Under the pieces are notes generated by a model. It was given only the letters and a program-made list of their open reading frames with translations. It did not search any database and was not told where the DNA came from. From Pseudomonas frederiksbergensis (GTDB lineage: Bacteria; Pseudomonadota; Gammaproteobacteria; Pseudomonadales; Pseudomonadaceae), in contig NZ_JQGJ02000008.1 in assembly GCF_000802155.2 (NCBI RefSeq), forward strand, positions 1-64,000: 64,000 bases of DNA. The letters run 5' to 3'. The first letter of the stretch is position 1, and each line of letters opens with the position of its first letter. Below, piece after piece: positions 25,128 to 34,552 of the stretch. The position numbers and the translations under genes are program-made.

Positions 25128-25685
25128 ATGTCCGCTGATCTCGAGCATATCCGTCAAGTCATGCGAGAGGCTGACTGCCTGTACACCGAAGCTGAAGTCG
25201 AAGCGGCAATTGCCCGTGTCGGTGCGCAAATCAACGATCAGTTGGCTGAAAGCAATCCGGTCGTGTTCTGCGTGATGAACGGCGGGCTGATTTTCTCCGG
25301 CAAGCTGCTGACCTATCTGAACTTCCCGCTGGAAGCGTCCTACCTGCACGCGACCCGTTATCGCAACGAAACCAGCGGCGGCGACCTGTTCTGGAAAGCC
25401 AAGCCGGAAGTCTCGTTCATCGACCGCGACGTACTGATCATCGACGACATCCTCGACGAAGGTCATACCCTGGGCGCGATCATCGATTTCTGCAAACACG
25501 CCGGCGCCCGCGCGGTGCACACCGCCGTGCTGATCGACAAGGACCACGACCGCAAGGCCCGTCCCGACCTGAAGGCCGATTTCGTTGGTCTGCCGTGCAT
25601 CGACCGCTACATTTTCGGTTATGGCATGGACTACAAAGGCTACTGGCGCAACGCCAACGGTATCTTTGCCGTCAAGGGGATGTAA
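25128..25685 (+). CDS. hpt: Hypoxanthine-guanine phosphoribosyltransferase
   Basis: A purine salvage enzyme making IMP or GMP from base and PRPP. The 185-residue protein has the PRPP loop VLIIDDILDEGHTLGAI and the C-terminal base-binding IFGYGMDYKGYWRN. The ATG follows GGAGAGCGCC. A long in-frame extension upstream overlaps upp on the other strand and is not coding. Confidence 0.93.
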   Translation: MSADLEHIRQVMREADCLYTEAEVEAAIARVGAQINDQLAESNPVVFCVMNGGLIFSGKLLTYLNFPLEASYLHATRYRNETSGGDLFWKAKPEVSFIDRDVLIIDDILDEGHTLGAIIDFCKHAGARAVHTAVLIDKDHDRKARPDLKADFVGLPCIDRYIFGYGMDYKGYWRNANGIFAVKGM

Positions 25686-25754
25686 CCAGATGACCGGCCC
25701 GGCCTTCCTGGATCATGCCTTGTTCGGCTGATGGGGTGAGTACAGGAAAGCTTG

Positions 25755-25785
25755 TGTGGCGAGGGAGCAAGCGCCCCCCGCCACA
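25755..25785. repeat. Single REP palindrome
   Basis: TGTGGCGAGGGAGC and an imperfect complement lie between convergent hpt and the SulP gene. Same family as 22925-23033. Confidence 0.75.
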
Positions 25786-25787
25786 CA

Positions 25788-27527
25788 TCACACCAGTCTT
25801 GAGTGCGCGACGCTCGCGGCCAGCCATTTTTCGCTCTTGACCCGCGCCTGCTCCAGCGTCTGCACGTACGCCAACTGGCGCTGCTCGCGATGAACCCCGG
25901 CGCGACGCATTTTCAGGCGCACCCGTGCCGCGGTTCCCACGAGTATCAGGCCGATGCCGTGCTTGCGGTAATCCTTCAGGATATTTTCCAGGACGGCCAG
26001 TGCCGTCATGTCCAGCATCGGCACGGCGCTCATGTCCACAATCACCACCCGCACACCCGGATCGAACTTGCGCAGCACATCCAATGCTTTTTCCGCCGCG
26101 CCAAAGAACAGTGGCCCACGGATCGCATAGCAGCGCACGTGCTCGGGCATGTCCAGCAAGGCTCGATGGACATCGCGCGGCAGTTCGGCGCTGTCGGTCA
26201 GTTCGCTCATGCGCTTGATGAACAGCCCGGCGGCCAGCAACAGGCCGACGGCGACCGCCAACACCATGTCGAACAGCACCGTCAGGCCAAGACAGGTCAG
26301 CAAGACCAGCACGTCGCTGCGCGGCGCTATACGCAGCGTGTGTAGCACATGCCCGGCCTCGCTCATGTTCCAGGCCACGATCACCAGCAGCGCGGCGAGG
26401 GCGGCCATGGGTAAATAACTGAACAACGGCGCCAGCGATACAATTGCCACCAACACCACCAGGCTGTGGATGATTGCCGCCAACGGCGATGTCGCACCGC
26501 TGCGCACGTTGGTGGCGCTACGGGCAATCGCGGCGGTGGCGGTGATGCCGCCGAACAGCGGGGCCACGAGATTGCCCAGGCCTTGGCCGACCAATTCGGC
26601 GTTGGGGTCATGCTTGCTTCCGGTCATGCCGTCCGCCACCACGGCGCACAACAGTGATTCGATGGCGCCAAGCATGGCGATGGCGAAAGCCGGCCCGAGT
26701 AATTGACGAAACAGGTCGTAGGAGAGCACCAGCGCCCTGCCTTGGCCGTCCGGCAGGTTCCATGGCCAATCGAAACTCGGTAGTAAAGGCGGGATGCCCG
26801 GGTAGGTGACGCCATCGACGACATAGCTGAAGCGTTCGCCCAATGTTGCGATGGGCAAGCCGAGGCGCTCCAGCGCCAGCCCCAACAGCGCGCCCACCAG
26901 CAACGCCACCAGGTGCCCCGGGACCCGTGGGACCCAGCGCGGCCAGGCAATCAGCACAGCCAGGCACGCGGCACCGATAATCCCGTCACCCAGATGTGCG
27001 CTGGGCAATGCCACGAGCAGTTCGCCGAGCTGTTCGATGTAATGCTTGGCTTGCCCTGCGGTGGTCAGCCCCAACAGGTCCTTGAGTTGCAGCGTGGCGA
27101 TCACGACGCCGATACCGGCGGTGAAGCCGAGGATGACCGGATAAGGGATGTATTGAATCAACCGCCCTGCACGCATCAATCCCAGGGCGATCAGAATCAA
27201 GCCGGCAAGCATCGTACATAGCAGCAGGCCGCCCAGCCCGTATTGCTGGGTGATGGGCAGCAGGATGACCACAAAGGCCGCCGTCGGCCCGCTCACGTTG
27301 AAGCGCGAGCCGCCGGTCAGGGCGATCAAGGGCGCCGCCACCAGCACCGTGTACAACCCATGCTGCGGCGCCACGCCAACGGCGATCGCCAGGGCCATCG
27401 CCAAGGGAATGGCGATTACACCGACCGTCAGCCCGGCCACCAGGTCGCCGCGCAGGCGTTCGAATGTATAACCGGCACGCCAAGCTTGGCGCCAGGCGGC
27501 GAAGAGCGGTGGGGCGGAGAAGGACAT
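25788..27527 (-). CDS. SulP-family anion/C4-dicarboxylate transporter (DauA-like)
   Basis: A 579-residue inner-membrane transporter with about 12-14 hydrophobic segments and a C-terminal cytosolic STAS domain (about residues 440-560; VVIVDMSAVPMLDMTALAVL). The SulP signature GLYTVLVAAPLIALTGGSRFNVSGPTA is split across the first third. The substrate could be sulfate, bicarbonate or, as in E. coli DauA, succinate/aspartate; sequence alone does not decide. The start follows an AGGAG site. Confidence 0.88.
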   Translation of the reverse strand: MSFSAPPLFAAWRQAWRAGYTFERLRGDLVAGLTVGVIAIPLAMALAIAVGVAPQHGLYTVLVAAPLIALTGGSRFNVSGPTAAFVVILLPITQQYGLGGLLLCTMLAGLILIALGLMRAGRLIQYIPYPVILGFTAGIGVVIATLQLKDLLGLTTAGQAKHYIEQLGELLVALPSAHLGDGIIGAACLAVLIAWPRWVPRVPGHLVALLVGALLGLALERLGLPIATLGERFSYVVDGVTYPGIPPLLPSFDWPWNLPDGQGRALVLSYDLFRQLLGPAFAIAMLGAIESLLCAVVADGMTGSKHDPNAELVGQGLGNLVAPLFGGITATAAIARSATNVRSGATSPLAAIIHSLVVLVAIVSLAPLFSYLPMAALAALLVIVAWNMSEAGHVLHTLRIAPRSDVLVLLTCLGLTVLFDMVLAVAVGLLLAAGLFIKRMSELTDSAELPRDVHRALLDMPEHVRCYAIRGPLFFGAAEKALDVLRKFDPGVRVVIVDMSAVPMLDMTALAVLENILKDYRKHGIGLILVGTAARVRLKMRRAGVHREQRQLAYVQTLEQARVKSEKWLAASVAHSRLV

Positions 27528-27719
27528 GGATACTCCTGGCGAAGTTGAACCGGGCGATACCTCCCGCCCCACCGAGCGACTCGCCACAAAGGCAATGCGT
27601 TCGGCGTCGGGCTTGATGGCCCTTTGAGTATGCCGCGCCGGATGCCCGAATGTATTGACCCGGGTCGCTTATTTTTTCCATGGATGCTAGCGTGCCCAGC
27701 CAAGCCCCCGGAGCCTGTC

Positions 27720-28205
27720 ATGCGTGTATCGATCCGCCGCTACGCCACTTTGCTGTTGATCACCAGCCTGCCCTTGGCAGCCATGGGCGCGCCGATGCAC
27801 AGCCAGTTCCTGCCCCCCGACGATCTGGTGGCGCGCCAGGAGCAGCCCGAACAGCAGCAGTTGCTGCAAGTCACCGAATATTCGGTGGTGCTGGGTAACC
27901 AGCGGCCTTCAAACCAGCAGCCGATCCCGGTCACCTCGCCATTGATGGTGCGCCTAAAAGGTAAGCCCTTGAACAAAGGCGCGACCATCAGCCAGGTGAT
28001 CCTCAATTTTGACGGCGAAAGCAAAAGCCTGAAAAAACCTGTGTACGACGAGGCGAGCAAGACCCTGACCCTGTCTTACCCACAGGCCCAGTACCGAGTC
28101 GTCATCGATCTATTGCGCAACGACACGGTGTACGTGCAATTTCTCAGCTACGCAAACGGCCATATCTGGGCCGACCTGCACACCGGCACCGCACGCCCGC
28201 GTTGA
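27720..28205 (+). CDS. Secreted hypothetical protein
   Basis: A 161-residue protein with a signal peptide MRVSIRRYATLLLITSLPLA and a likely cleavage after AMGA. The rest is predicted beta-rich (SPLMVRLKGKPLN, ISQVILNFDGESKSL) with no family I can name. A GGAG site precedes the ATG. It sits upstream of the PA4642-type gene; likely periplasmic. Confidence 0.75.
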   Translation: MRVSIRRYATLLLITSLPLAAMGAPMHSQFLPPDDLVARQEQPEQQQLLQVTEYSVVLGNQRPSNQQPIPVTSPLMVRLKGKPLNKGATISQVILNFDGESKSLKKPVYDEASKTLTLSYPQAQYRVVIDLLRNDTVYVQFLSYANGHIWADLHTGTARPR

Positions 28206-28266
28206 GCCGCAACGCCCGCCGGGGGTAAACTGCCCGCCCCGTGAATTGTGCGAGCTGGAGCCGGCA

Positions 28267-28554
28267 ATGCGTAAAGACAAGAAACAAGTGATTGGTGACG
28301 AGATTGGCGACGAACAGATCAAGCTGTTCCTCAATTTTGAACCGGTCGATGCTACGTCGCCGTCGCTGCACAAACTGATCAAGGCCTATCGTGGGCTGCG
28401 TGTCGACGACTTCGAGCGCTTCCTGGCGTTTTTCATCGAGGCCGGCTACGACCTTGATGGCAAGGACGAGCATGGCAACGATTTCATTGCGTTGATCCAT
28501 GATCAGCGCAATGCGGAGGAATATATCGAGTTGATCAAAAAAGCTCGCGGCTGA
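28267..28554 (+). CDS. PA4642-family conserved protein
   Basis: A 95-residue charged cytosolic protein (MRKDKKQVIGDEIGDEQIKL ... RGLRVDDFERFLAFFIEAGY) conserved next to mqo in pseudomonads. Function is unknown. The ATG follows CTGGAGCCGGCA. Confidence 0.8.
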   Translation: MRKDKKQVIGDEIGDEQIKLFLNFEPVDATSPSLHKLIKAYRGLRVDDFERFLAFFIEAGYDLDGKDEHGNDFIALIHDQRNAEEYIELIKKARG

Positions 28555-28580
28555 TTGGTTCAGGCCTGCTGCACAGGCCA

Positions 28581-28605
28581 GCGGGAGCAAGCTCCCTCGC
28601 CACAA
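28581..28605. repeat. REP half-element
   Basis: GCGGGAGCAAGCTCCCTCGCCACAA is one arm of the GTGGCGAGGG family, just before the mqo terminator. Confidence 0.7.
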
Positions 28606-28612
28606 CAGCTGC

Positions 28613-28655
28613 AAAAAAAAACGCCCCGCTCTCATGGAGAACGGGGCGTTTTTTC
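28613..28655. terminator. Bidirectional rho-independent terminator
   Basis: The arms ACGCCCCG/CGGGGCGT are flanked by an A8 run on the left and a T6 run on the right, between the convergent PA4642-type gene and mqo. Confidence 0.92.
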
Positions 28656-28667
28656 TTGCCGGTCGAA

Positions 28668-30176
28668 TCAAGCGTAGCTTTGGGTTTCGCTGCTTTCTTC
28701 AACCAGTTCCAGCGCAACGTTGTTCTGCGCATTGATCTTGCGGTACAGCGCTGCATCGGTTTCCAGCACTTTTTCCCGAGCCGGGAAGATTTCCGCGAGC
28801 TTGGTGGCCCACTCTCCCTTGGCTTTTTCAGGGAAGCAGCGCTCGATCAGTTCCAGCATGATCGAAACGGTCACCGAAGCACCTGGGGAGGCGCCGAGCA
28901 GGGCGGCGAGGGTGCCGTCCTTGGCTGCCACCAGTTCGGTGCCGAATTGCAGGACGCCGCCTTTTTCCGGATCTTTCTTGATGATCTGCACTCGCTGGCC
29001 GGCCACTTCCAGGCGCCAGTCCTCGGCTTTCGCCTCGGGGTAGAAACGGCGCAGGGATTCCAGGCGCTGCTCCATCGATTGCATCACTTCGCTGATCAGG
29101 TACTTGGTCAGGTCCATGTTGTCCCGGGCCACGGCCAGCATTGGGCCGATGTTGCCGGCGCGTACCGACAACGGCAGGTCCATCAGCGAACCGTGCTTGA
29201 GGAACTTGGTGGTGAAGCCGGCGTATGGCCCGAACAGCAGGGATTTCTTGCCATCGACCACGCGGGTGTCCAGGTGCGGCACCGACATCGGTGGCGAGCC
29301 CACGGCGGCCTGGCTGTAGACCTTGGCCTGGTGATGCTTGACCACTTCCGGGTTGTCGCAACGCAGCCACTGGCCGCTGACCGGGAAGCCGCCGAAGCCC
29401 TTGCTCTCTTCGATACCCGAAGCTTGCAGCAGCGGCAACGCGGCGCCACCGGCACCGAGGAAGACGAACTTGGCGTCGACTTCGCGGGTGCTGCCGGAAT
29501 TGACGTCCTTGATGCTCACGGTCCAACCGTCGCCCTTGCGCTTGAGGCCGGTGACGCGCTTGCAGTATTTGATCTGGGTGTCCGGCGCGCTGCCCAGGTG
29601 CTTGAGCAACTGGTTGGTCAAGGCGCCGAAGTTGACGTCGGTACCGTTCATGACGCGGGTGGCGGCGATGACTTCATCGGCCGGACGGCCCGGCATCATC
29701 AGCGGCATCCACTCTGCCATCTGGTCGCGGTCTTCGGTGTATTCCATGTCGGCGAAGGCGTGATGCTGGCGCATCAGTTCGAAGCGTTTCTTCAAGAACT
29801 CCACGCCTTTGTCACCCTGCACGAAGCTCAGGTGCGGCACTGGGGCGATGAAGGATTTCGACGAGCCGAACGTACCCTTCCTGGTCAGGTACGACCAGAA
29901 CTGCTTCGACACCTCGAACTGGGTGTTGATGTGCACGGCTTTCTTGATGTCGACACTGCCATCGGCGGACTGGGGGGTGTAGTTCAGCTCGCACAGCCCG
30001 GCGTGACCGGTGCCGGCGTTGTTCCAGGGGTTGGAACTCTCCGCGGCACCTGAGTCCATCAGCTCGACGACTTCCAGCGAAATCGCGGGATCGAGCTCCT
30101 TGAGCAGTACGGCCAGGGTGGCACTCATGATGCCGGCCCCTACCAGAACTACATCGACTGCTTCGTTATGCGCCAT
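28668..30176 (-). CDS. mqo: Malate:quinone oxidoreductase
   Basis: An FAD-dependent peripheral membrane enzyme oxidising malate to oxaloacetate and passing electrons to quinone; pseudomonads use it as the main TCA malate dehydrogenase. The 502-residue protein has VDVVLVGAGIMSATLAVLL, the NPWNNAGTGHAGLCELNYTP motif, and C-terminal GASPGASVTVSIML. The ATG follows GGAG at nine bases. Confidence 0.97.
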   Translation of the reverse strand: MAHNEAVDVVLVGAGIMSATLAVLLKELDPAISLEVVELMDSGAAESSNPWNNAGTGHAGLCELNYTPQSADGSVDIKKAVHINTQFEVSKQFWSYLTRKGTFGSSKSFIAPVPHLSFVQGDKGVEFLKKRFELMRQHHAFADMEYTEDRDQMAEWMPLMMPGRPADEVIAATRVMNGTDVNFGALTNQLLKHLGSAPDTQIKYCKRVTGLKRKGDGWTVSIKDVNSGSTREVDAKFVFLGAGGAALPLLQASGIEESKGFGGFPVSGQWLRCDNPEVVKHHQAKVYSQAAVGSPPMSVPHLDTRVVDGKKSLLFGPYAGFTTKFLKHGSLMDLPLSVRAGNIGPMLAVARDNMDLTKYLISEVMQSMEQRLESLRRFYPEAKAEDWRLEVAGQRVQIIKKDPEKGGVLQFGTELVAAKDGTLAALLGASPGASVTVSIMLELIERCFPEKAKGEWATKLAEIFPAREKVLETDAALYRKINAQNNVALELVEESSETQSYA

Positions 30177-30910
30177 TTAACGCGTCTCCAAAATCTGCAG
30201 CACCAAATTGTCGGCATAGCGGCCAGGAAGCGGGGCAGTTCAGTTGCGCCCCAGGTATCCATGGCCAGGAATCGCCATGTCCGAATCTTCGCAATTTTTC
30301 GCAACTCAGCGGATGCATGCAGCCTGGCCTCAAGAGTCCCATGAACTCATTTAAGCGCCGGGCGGGCAATTCGACTTATGGCCGAGGCATCCGTTCGTGC
30401 AACCAAATCCGTAGCGGACAGGCTTCAGGCGGCGGTTCTTGAGCGATATCCGGTCCTGTGTCGTTGGGCTGTTCCAGACGCTGATGGTGCTTGTTCAGAC
30501 GCAAAACTCTTCATTTGCTCGCCACACTCTTGTGAAGTAGTGAAAACCCGTTTTTTCACGCTCTTTTGAAGACGTGAACCTCAAAAAAGGGCTGTCCCAG
30601 CCTGGCACCGCGCCCGGTTTGGTCGCCCCCATGCAATACATGGCAGGCAAAACGGGCAGACAGCTCAGTGACCGAGCGTAATGACAGCTCTGCAGATTCG
30701 CGAAAAGCGGTGATTTGCCAGGGAAAACAGCAAGCGCCAGCTTCACTCGATCTGTGTGGGCGGCTCTCTGTGGGCGGTGCGGGGTGCCAATACAAGCGCA
30801 TCAGCGGCGTTGCGAGGCCCGATCAGGAGACGTCCTTATAATCGGGGGGAGATTGTAGCGAAGAAACGCGCGGAAATGGTCGTGTTTTATGACTTTTATT
30901 AGCCTTGCGG
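30177..30910. other. Gene-poor intergenic region
   Basis: About 730 bases with only short frames that lack ribosome sites and resemblance to proteins. It contains an A/T-rich hairpin GTGAAAA...TTTTTTCAC near 30537-30558 and a TATAAT hexamer near 30836. A long mqo leader or a small RNA could lie here, but nothing specific is recognised. Confidence 0.4.
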
Positions 30911-31144
30911 TCAGACGGCCAACAGCGGGCGGTTACGTGAGCGAGTACGAGGCGGTTGTACCAGGGCGCTGGCAGGCAAGGGTTGATGCAACCAGTTGAG
31001 GCGGATCTCTTCGATTTCCACCCAGCCATCGCCCATGGGCTGCAGGCTGCATTGCTTGAATGCCTGGCAGCGGCCGGTGCGGTCGAGCAGGGCGAAGCAG
31101 CGGTGGTGCGGGCGCGGGGTGAACAGGGAAATGAGGTGGCGCAT
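30911..31144 (-). CDS. Small hypothetical protein
   Basis: A 77-residue basic protein beginning MRHLISLFTPRPHHRCFALL, with a C-terminal ASALVQPPRTRSRNRPLLAV. Composition is protein-like and it carries a WVEIEEIRLNWL core. The ribosome site is weak. No family recognised; it could be a real small Pseudomonas protein or chance. Confidence 0.5.
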   Translation of the reverse strand: MRHLISLFTPRPHHRCFALLDRTGRCQAFKQCSLQPMGDGWVEIEEIRLNWLHQPLPASALVQPPRTRSRNRPLLAV

Positions 31145-31351
31145 GGTCAGGTACCGTATCCGGGGAACTTGGGTACAGCCTGACAGCCAGCCATGACGCC
31201 GAGGTTTAAGGACGATGACAACGGGGTGACAGGAACCGCCCAACCCAGGCCCGTGTCAGACATTTCAGTATTCATGCCGCGACGCTAGTTCGCCGCGATG
31301 GCGCACCGCTATACTGCCGGCCTGTCTGTGCCCGATTCTGGAGAGAAGAGC

Positions 31352-31936
31352 ATGTTGCAACGCCTGTTGTTCGGTTTGATCGCAGTGACCAGTCTGACCC
31401 TCGTCGGCTGTGCCCACAGCCCGCAACAACTCAACCCGGAGCCCAAGCTCAACGCCCAGCTGGCGCCGGTGGGTCGCGGCCAGCCGGTGGTCGTGCGGGT
31501 CGTTGATGGTCGTCCGTCGCCGACCCTCGGCACGCGGGGTGGGCTGTACCCGGAAACCAGCGTGATCACGGTGCAGGGTGCGCAAATCCTGCCTAAATTG
31601 CAGGCGCAGGCCGAGGCGGCCGTGCGTTTGCTGGGCTTCACGCCCACCGCTAATGCAATGAATGCCCCGCAACTGACCGTGACCTTGGCCGAACTGAAAT
31701 ACCAGTCGCCCAAGGAGGGCATGTACGTGACAGAGGCGACAATCGGCGCAACCTTCCGCTCCGACGTGCAGAACGCGAACCGTCGCTACAGCGGTCGATA
31801 CGGCGCGTCCCTGGATCAGCGCTTCGGCATGGCGCCCAACCAGGACACCAACACCAAGCTGGTCAGCGATGTATTGAGCAATGCCCTGACCCGTCTGTTC
31901 AAGGACCCGACCATTGGTCAGGTGCTGGCGGAGTAA
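31352..31936 (+). CDS. YajG-family lipoprotein
   Basis: A 194-residue lipoprotein with signal MLQRLLFGLIAVTSLTLVGC, Cys20 being the acylated residue. The body matches the YajG pattern (VVVRVVDGRPSPTLGTRGG; IGATFRSDVQNANRRYSGRY). Role in the envelope is unknown. The ATG follows GGAGAGAAGAGC. Confidence 0.88.
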   Translation: MLQRLLFGLIAVTSLTLVGCAHSPQQLNPEPKLNAQLAPVGRGQPVVVRVVDGRPSPTLGTRGGLYPETSVITVQGAQILPKLQAQAEAAVRLLGFTPTANAMNAPQLTVTLAELKYQSPKEGMYVTEATIGATFRSDVQNANRRYSGRYGASLDQRFGMAPNQDTNTKLVSDVLSNALTRLFKDPTIGQVLAE

Positions 31937-31950
31937 GGTTTGGCTTGAAC

Positions 31951-31978
31951 GAAAAAGCCCGCTTCTGCGGGCTTTTTC
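31951..31978. terminator. Bidirectional terminator
   Basis: AAAAAGCCCGC-TTCT-GCGGGCTTTTT lies between the convergent YajG-type gene and the 68-residue protein gene. Confidence 0.92.
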
Positions 31979-31989
31979 ATGGGTGCGAG

Positions 31990-32196
31990 TCAAGCGGCCT
32001 GGGAGTAGAGCTCCAGCACGCTGATGCCGGTCAGCAGATCGGTCTCCGGGAGGTCGGCATGTTGATGGCCGCCGAGGGCGCAATACACCAGCCAGTGCCG
32101 GTCCTGGACGTTGAAGGACAAGCTGCCGACAAGGGCCTGCTGTTCGTCGCTCGGGCTGATAAGGTAGAGACGATCCTGGTTTTCGGCGTGCAGCAT
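31990..32196 (-). CDS. Small conserved hypothetical protein
   Basis: A 68-residue protein, MLHAENQDRLYLISPSDEQQ ... ISVLELYSQAA, with a GGAAC-type site before the ATG and a terminator right after it. It looks like a genuine small soluble protein; no function assigned. Confidence 0.65.
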   Translation of the reverse strand: MLHAENQDRLYLISPSDEQQALVGSLSFNVQDRHWLVYCALGGHQHADLPETDLLTGISVLELYSQAA

Positions 32197-32406
32197 GACG
32201 GGTTCCGTACGGGTTTGGAGGGCGACAGGGTGGCCTATCCATATGACGAAACCGTTACATGAAAATTAACCTTCTTTTGTGGCCCTGGCCTGGGCGGATC
32301 GTTACCGGTCGGAAAAACCGATGCAGCGCGCCAGGCTTTCGGTAGAATCCGCGCCCTGTTCGTAGGTCCCGGGCGCAAGGCGTCCGTTTTTCGCTTGAGG
32401 TCCGTG

Positions 32407-32688
32407 ATGTCGTTGCAATTGTTTTCGCTGTTCGCCGCCCACCCCGCCAAACTGATCAACTTGCTCGCGCTGCTGTTTGCCTGCCCGGGTGGCTGGGTAT
32501 TGCACGCGACGCGCCGTCGCGAACAGCGAGCACGTGCTTGCCTTCAAGCGCGCACCGGCGAAAGCAATGAACGATTCGAAGCACTGCTGGACCTGGCCAC
32601 CCAGCGCATGAACCGTTTCTTCTACCGATTCGGATTTGCCTGCCTGGGCGTGGCGCTGTTGATGTCCTGGATCAGCACGCAGCTCTGA
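32407..32688 (+). CDS. Small membrane protein
   Basis: A 93-residue protein with two hydrophobic segments (about 13-31 LINLLALLFACPGGWVLHA and 76-91 FGFACLGVALLMSWI) and a basic stretch between them. The ATG has a GAGG site, and a TAGAAT hexamer about 65 bases upstream is a plausible -10. Function unknown. Confidence 0.7.
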   Translation: MSLQLFSLFAAHPAKLINLLALLFACPGGWVLHATRRREQRARACLQARTGESNERFEALLDLATQRMNRFFYRFGFACLGVALLMSWISTQL

Positions 32689-32712
32689 TCGCAGTCGGCG
32701 ACAACTGCTTTG

Positions 32713-32740
32713 GTGGCGAGGGAGCTTGTTCCCTCGCCAC
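32713..32740. repeat. Single REP palindrome
   Basis: GTGGCGAGGGAGC-TTG-TTCCCTCGCCAC, nearly perfect, lies between convergent genes. Confidence 0.78.
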
Positions 32741-32758
32741 GAAAAAACACTCGCTACT

Positions 32759-33922
32759 TTAAAGCGGCAACCCCGCCTTGACCCGATACTGGTTACGCAC
32801 CGGCGTTGCATATTGCAGCACCAGGAACGGTCGCTGTTCCACCGGGCACGCATCCAGCCGACGTTGCCATTCCCCTTGAGCTTTCGCCAGTTCCTCGGCA
32901 CCGAACACCTCGGCCGCCGTTGGCACCTGTAGCTGCGGGTCGGCATCCGTCCATTGGGCGTAGGCCAGGTAATGCACCGGGAACAGCCGATAACCGCCGA
33001 GAATCTGCCGGTCCATTTCCGCCGCCAGTTGCTTGGTGTCTTCGAACAGCTCGGTGATCGGCGCGGAGAAGTTCACGTGGACCCGCCCTTTATAGCCGGT
33101 GATGCCCTTGGCGATGCTGACGTCGTCCTCGCCCGGTGCCTTGGTGTAGGTCCCGGTGGTGGCACGGATGTACAACTCGCGGGCCTTGGCCTGGTCGCAC
33201 GGGTCGTATTCGTAGCTGATCGACACCGGCGTGAGGTTCAGCGAGCGGATGACCTCGCCGAACGGCTCGTCCTTGCGGCTCATGTGGAACATCTTGAGGA
33301 TCGCCGACTCGGTCCGGTCATCACCGTCCTTGGCCCGGCCCTCTGCCTGGGCGATCCAGATCGAGGCGCAATCGTTGCGGATCGAATGGTTGATGTACGC
33401 CGACAGCAATTGGTACGCCGCCATCTTTTCCCGCCGGCCGGTGATGGAGCGATGCACGATGAAGCTCTTGTTCAGGCGCATCAGGTCGCTGACAAACGGC
33501 TTTTGCAGCAGGTTGTCGCCAATGGCGATGCGCGGCGTCGGCAGGCCTGCGTGGTACACGGCATAGTTGACGAACGCCGGGTCCATCACGATGTCGCGGT
33601 GGTTGGCGATGAACAGGTACGCGTTGCCGGACTTGAATTGCTCCACCCCGGTGTAGGTCACGCCATCGGTGGCGCGCTCGATGGTGTGGTCGACGTAGAA
33701 CTCCACTTTGTCCTGCAGGGTGGCGACCGAGGTCACACCGGCGAACTCACGACGCAACTTCTGCGCTATAAGGGGTTTGAGCATCCAGCCGAAAGCGCCG
33801 GCCAGGCGCGGGAAGCGGAAGTGGGTGAGGATATCTAGAAACGCCTTGTCGCTGAGCAGCCGTGCCAGCACCGCTGGTACTTCGCTGTCGTCGTAAGGTC
33901 GGATGGCATCGAATTCGCCCAT
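32759..33922 (-). CDS. 1-acyl-sn-glycerol-3-phosphate acyltransferase-type protein
   Basis: A 387-residue acyltransferase with the HX4D motif in FIANHRDIVMDPAFVNYA and a second block FIVHRSITGRREKMAAYQLL. It likely transfers acyl chains in phospholipid synthesis at the inner membrane. It is larger than PlsC and so is a separate family. Two ATGs are adjacent (33925, 33922); the second has the better AGAG spacing. Confidence 0.85.
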   Translation of the reverse strand: MGEFDAIRPYDDSEVPAVLARLLSDKAFLDILTHFRFPRLAGAFGWMLKPLIAQKLRREFAGVTSVATLQDKVEFYVDHTIERATDGVTYTGVEQFKSGNAYLFIANHRDIVMDPAFVNYAVYHAGLPTPRIAIGDNLLQKPFVSDLMRLNKSFIVHRSITGRREKMAAYQLLSAYINHSIRNDCASIWIAQAEGRAKDGDDRTESAILKMFHMSRKDEPFGEVIRSLNLTPVSISYEYDPCDQAKARELYIRATTGTYTKAPGEDDVSIAKGITGYKGRVHVNFSAPITELFEDTKQLAAEMDRQILGGYRLFPVHYLAYAQWTDADPQLQVPTAAEVFGAEELAKAQGEWQRRLDACPVEQRPFLVLQYATPVRNQYRVKAGLPL

Positions 33923-34063
33923 CATGCTCTCTTGTTGGAAACGGCTAGGGTAAGTAAAGGTTCGATCGAAAAAATGACAGGACACGCCTGGAAGATAGCC
34001 CAGGCAAAAATAGCCCTGCAAATAGACCGGCGATTATACGCACAAGTCACTTGGGAGACCGCG

Positions 34064-34246
34064 ATGCTGGAAGCTGCTGAATATGAATGTCCGTATTGTG
34101 GAGAAGAAGTGGAGACTTCATTGGATCTTTCCGGTGGCGACCAGACCTACATCGAGGATTGCCAGGTCTGTTGTCGGCCGATTACCTTCGTGCTGCAAGT
34201 ACACGAGGAAGAATGGCACCTCGAGGTCTTCAGCGAGAACGAATGA
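34064..34246 (+). CDS. CPXCG-motif cysteine-rich protein
   Basis: A 60-residue protein with two CxxC pairs (ECPYCGEE and DCQVCCRP), a zinc-ribbon type. Conserved in gamma-proteobacteria, function unknown. The ATG follows GGGAGACCGCG. Nine bases precede the next gene, suggesting an operon with it and the SRAP gene. Confidence 0.88.
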   Translation: MLEAAEYECPYCGEEVETSLDLSGGDQTYIEDCQVCCRPITFVLQVHEEEWHLEVFSENE

Positions 34247-34255
34247 GGGGCGGCC

Positions 34256-34516
34256 ATGCAGCGAATCTACGAACTGGAAAACTTGATGGAAGGTGAATTG
34301 CTCCAAGGCATGCTCGCCAGCGAAGGCATCACGGCGCATCTGGTGGGCCGTGACCTGGTGGGGGGCGCGGGGGAACTGCCGATGCATGGGCTGTTGGGGC
34401 TGGCGGTGGAAGATGAACAGGCGCAATACGCCCGCGAACTGATCGCCGCCTACAATGCCGCGCTGCCGTTGCCCGGCGATGAGCCGGACAGTTACCCCGG
34501 AACGCTGGTCTGTTAG
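34256..34516 (+). CDS. DUF2007 domain protein
   Basis: An 86-residue protein with the DUF2007 pattern MQRIYELENLMEGELLQGML ... HGLLGLAVEDEQAQYARELI, a putative signal-transducing or nuclease-modulating fold. It follows the zinc-ribbon gene closely, with a GAGGGGCGGCC site before the ATG. Confidence 0.87.
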   Translation: MQRIYELENLMEGELLQGMLASEGITAHLVGRDLVGGAGELPMHGLLGLAVEDEQAQYARELIAAYNAALPLPGDEPDSYPGTLVC

Positions 34517-34552
34517 GCTGGCCGCCGTTTGATATGAGAGTCGTGTTACCCC

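Noticed and set aside
30378..30746. Overlapping 63- and 83-codon frames on both strands
   Set aside because: No ribosome sites, no family resemblance and poor codon pattern.
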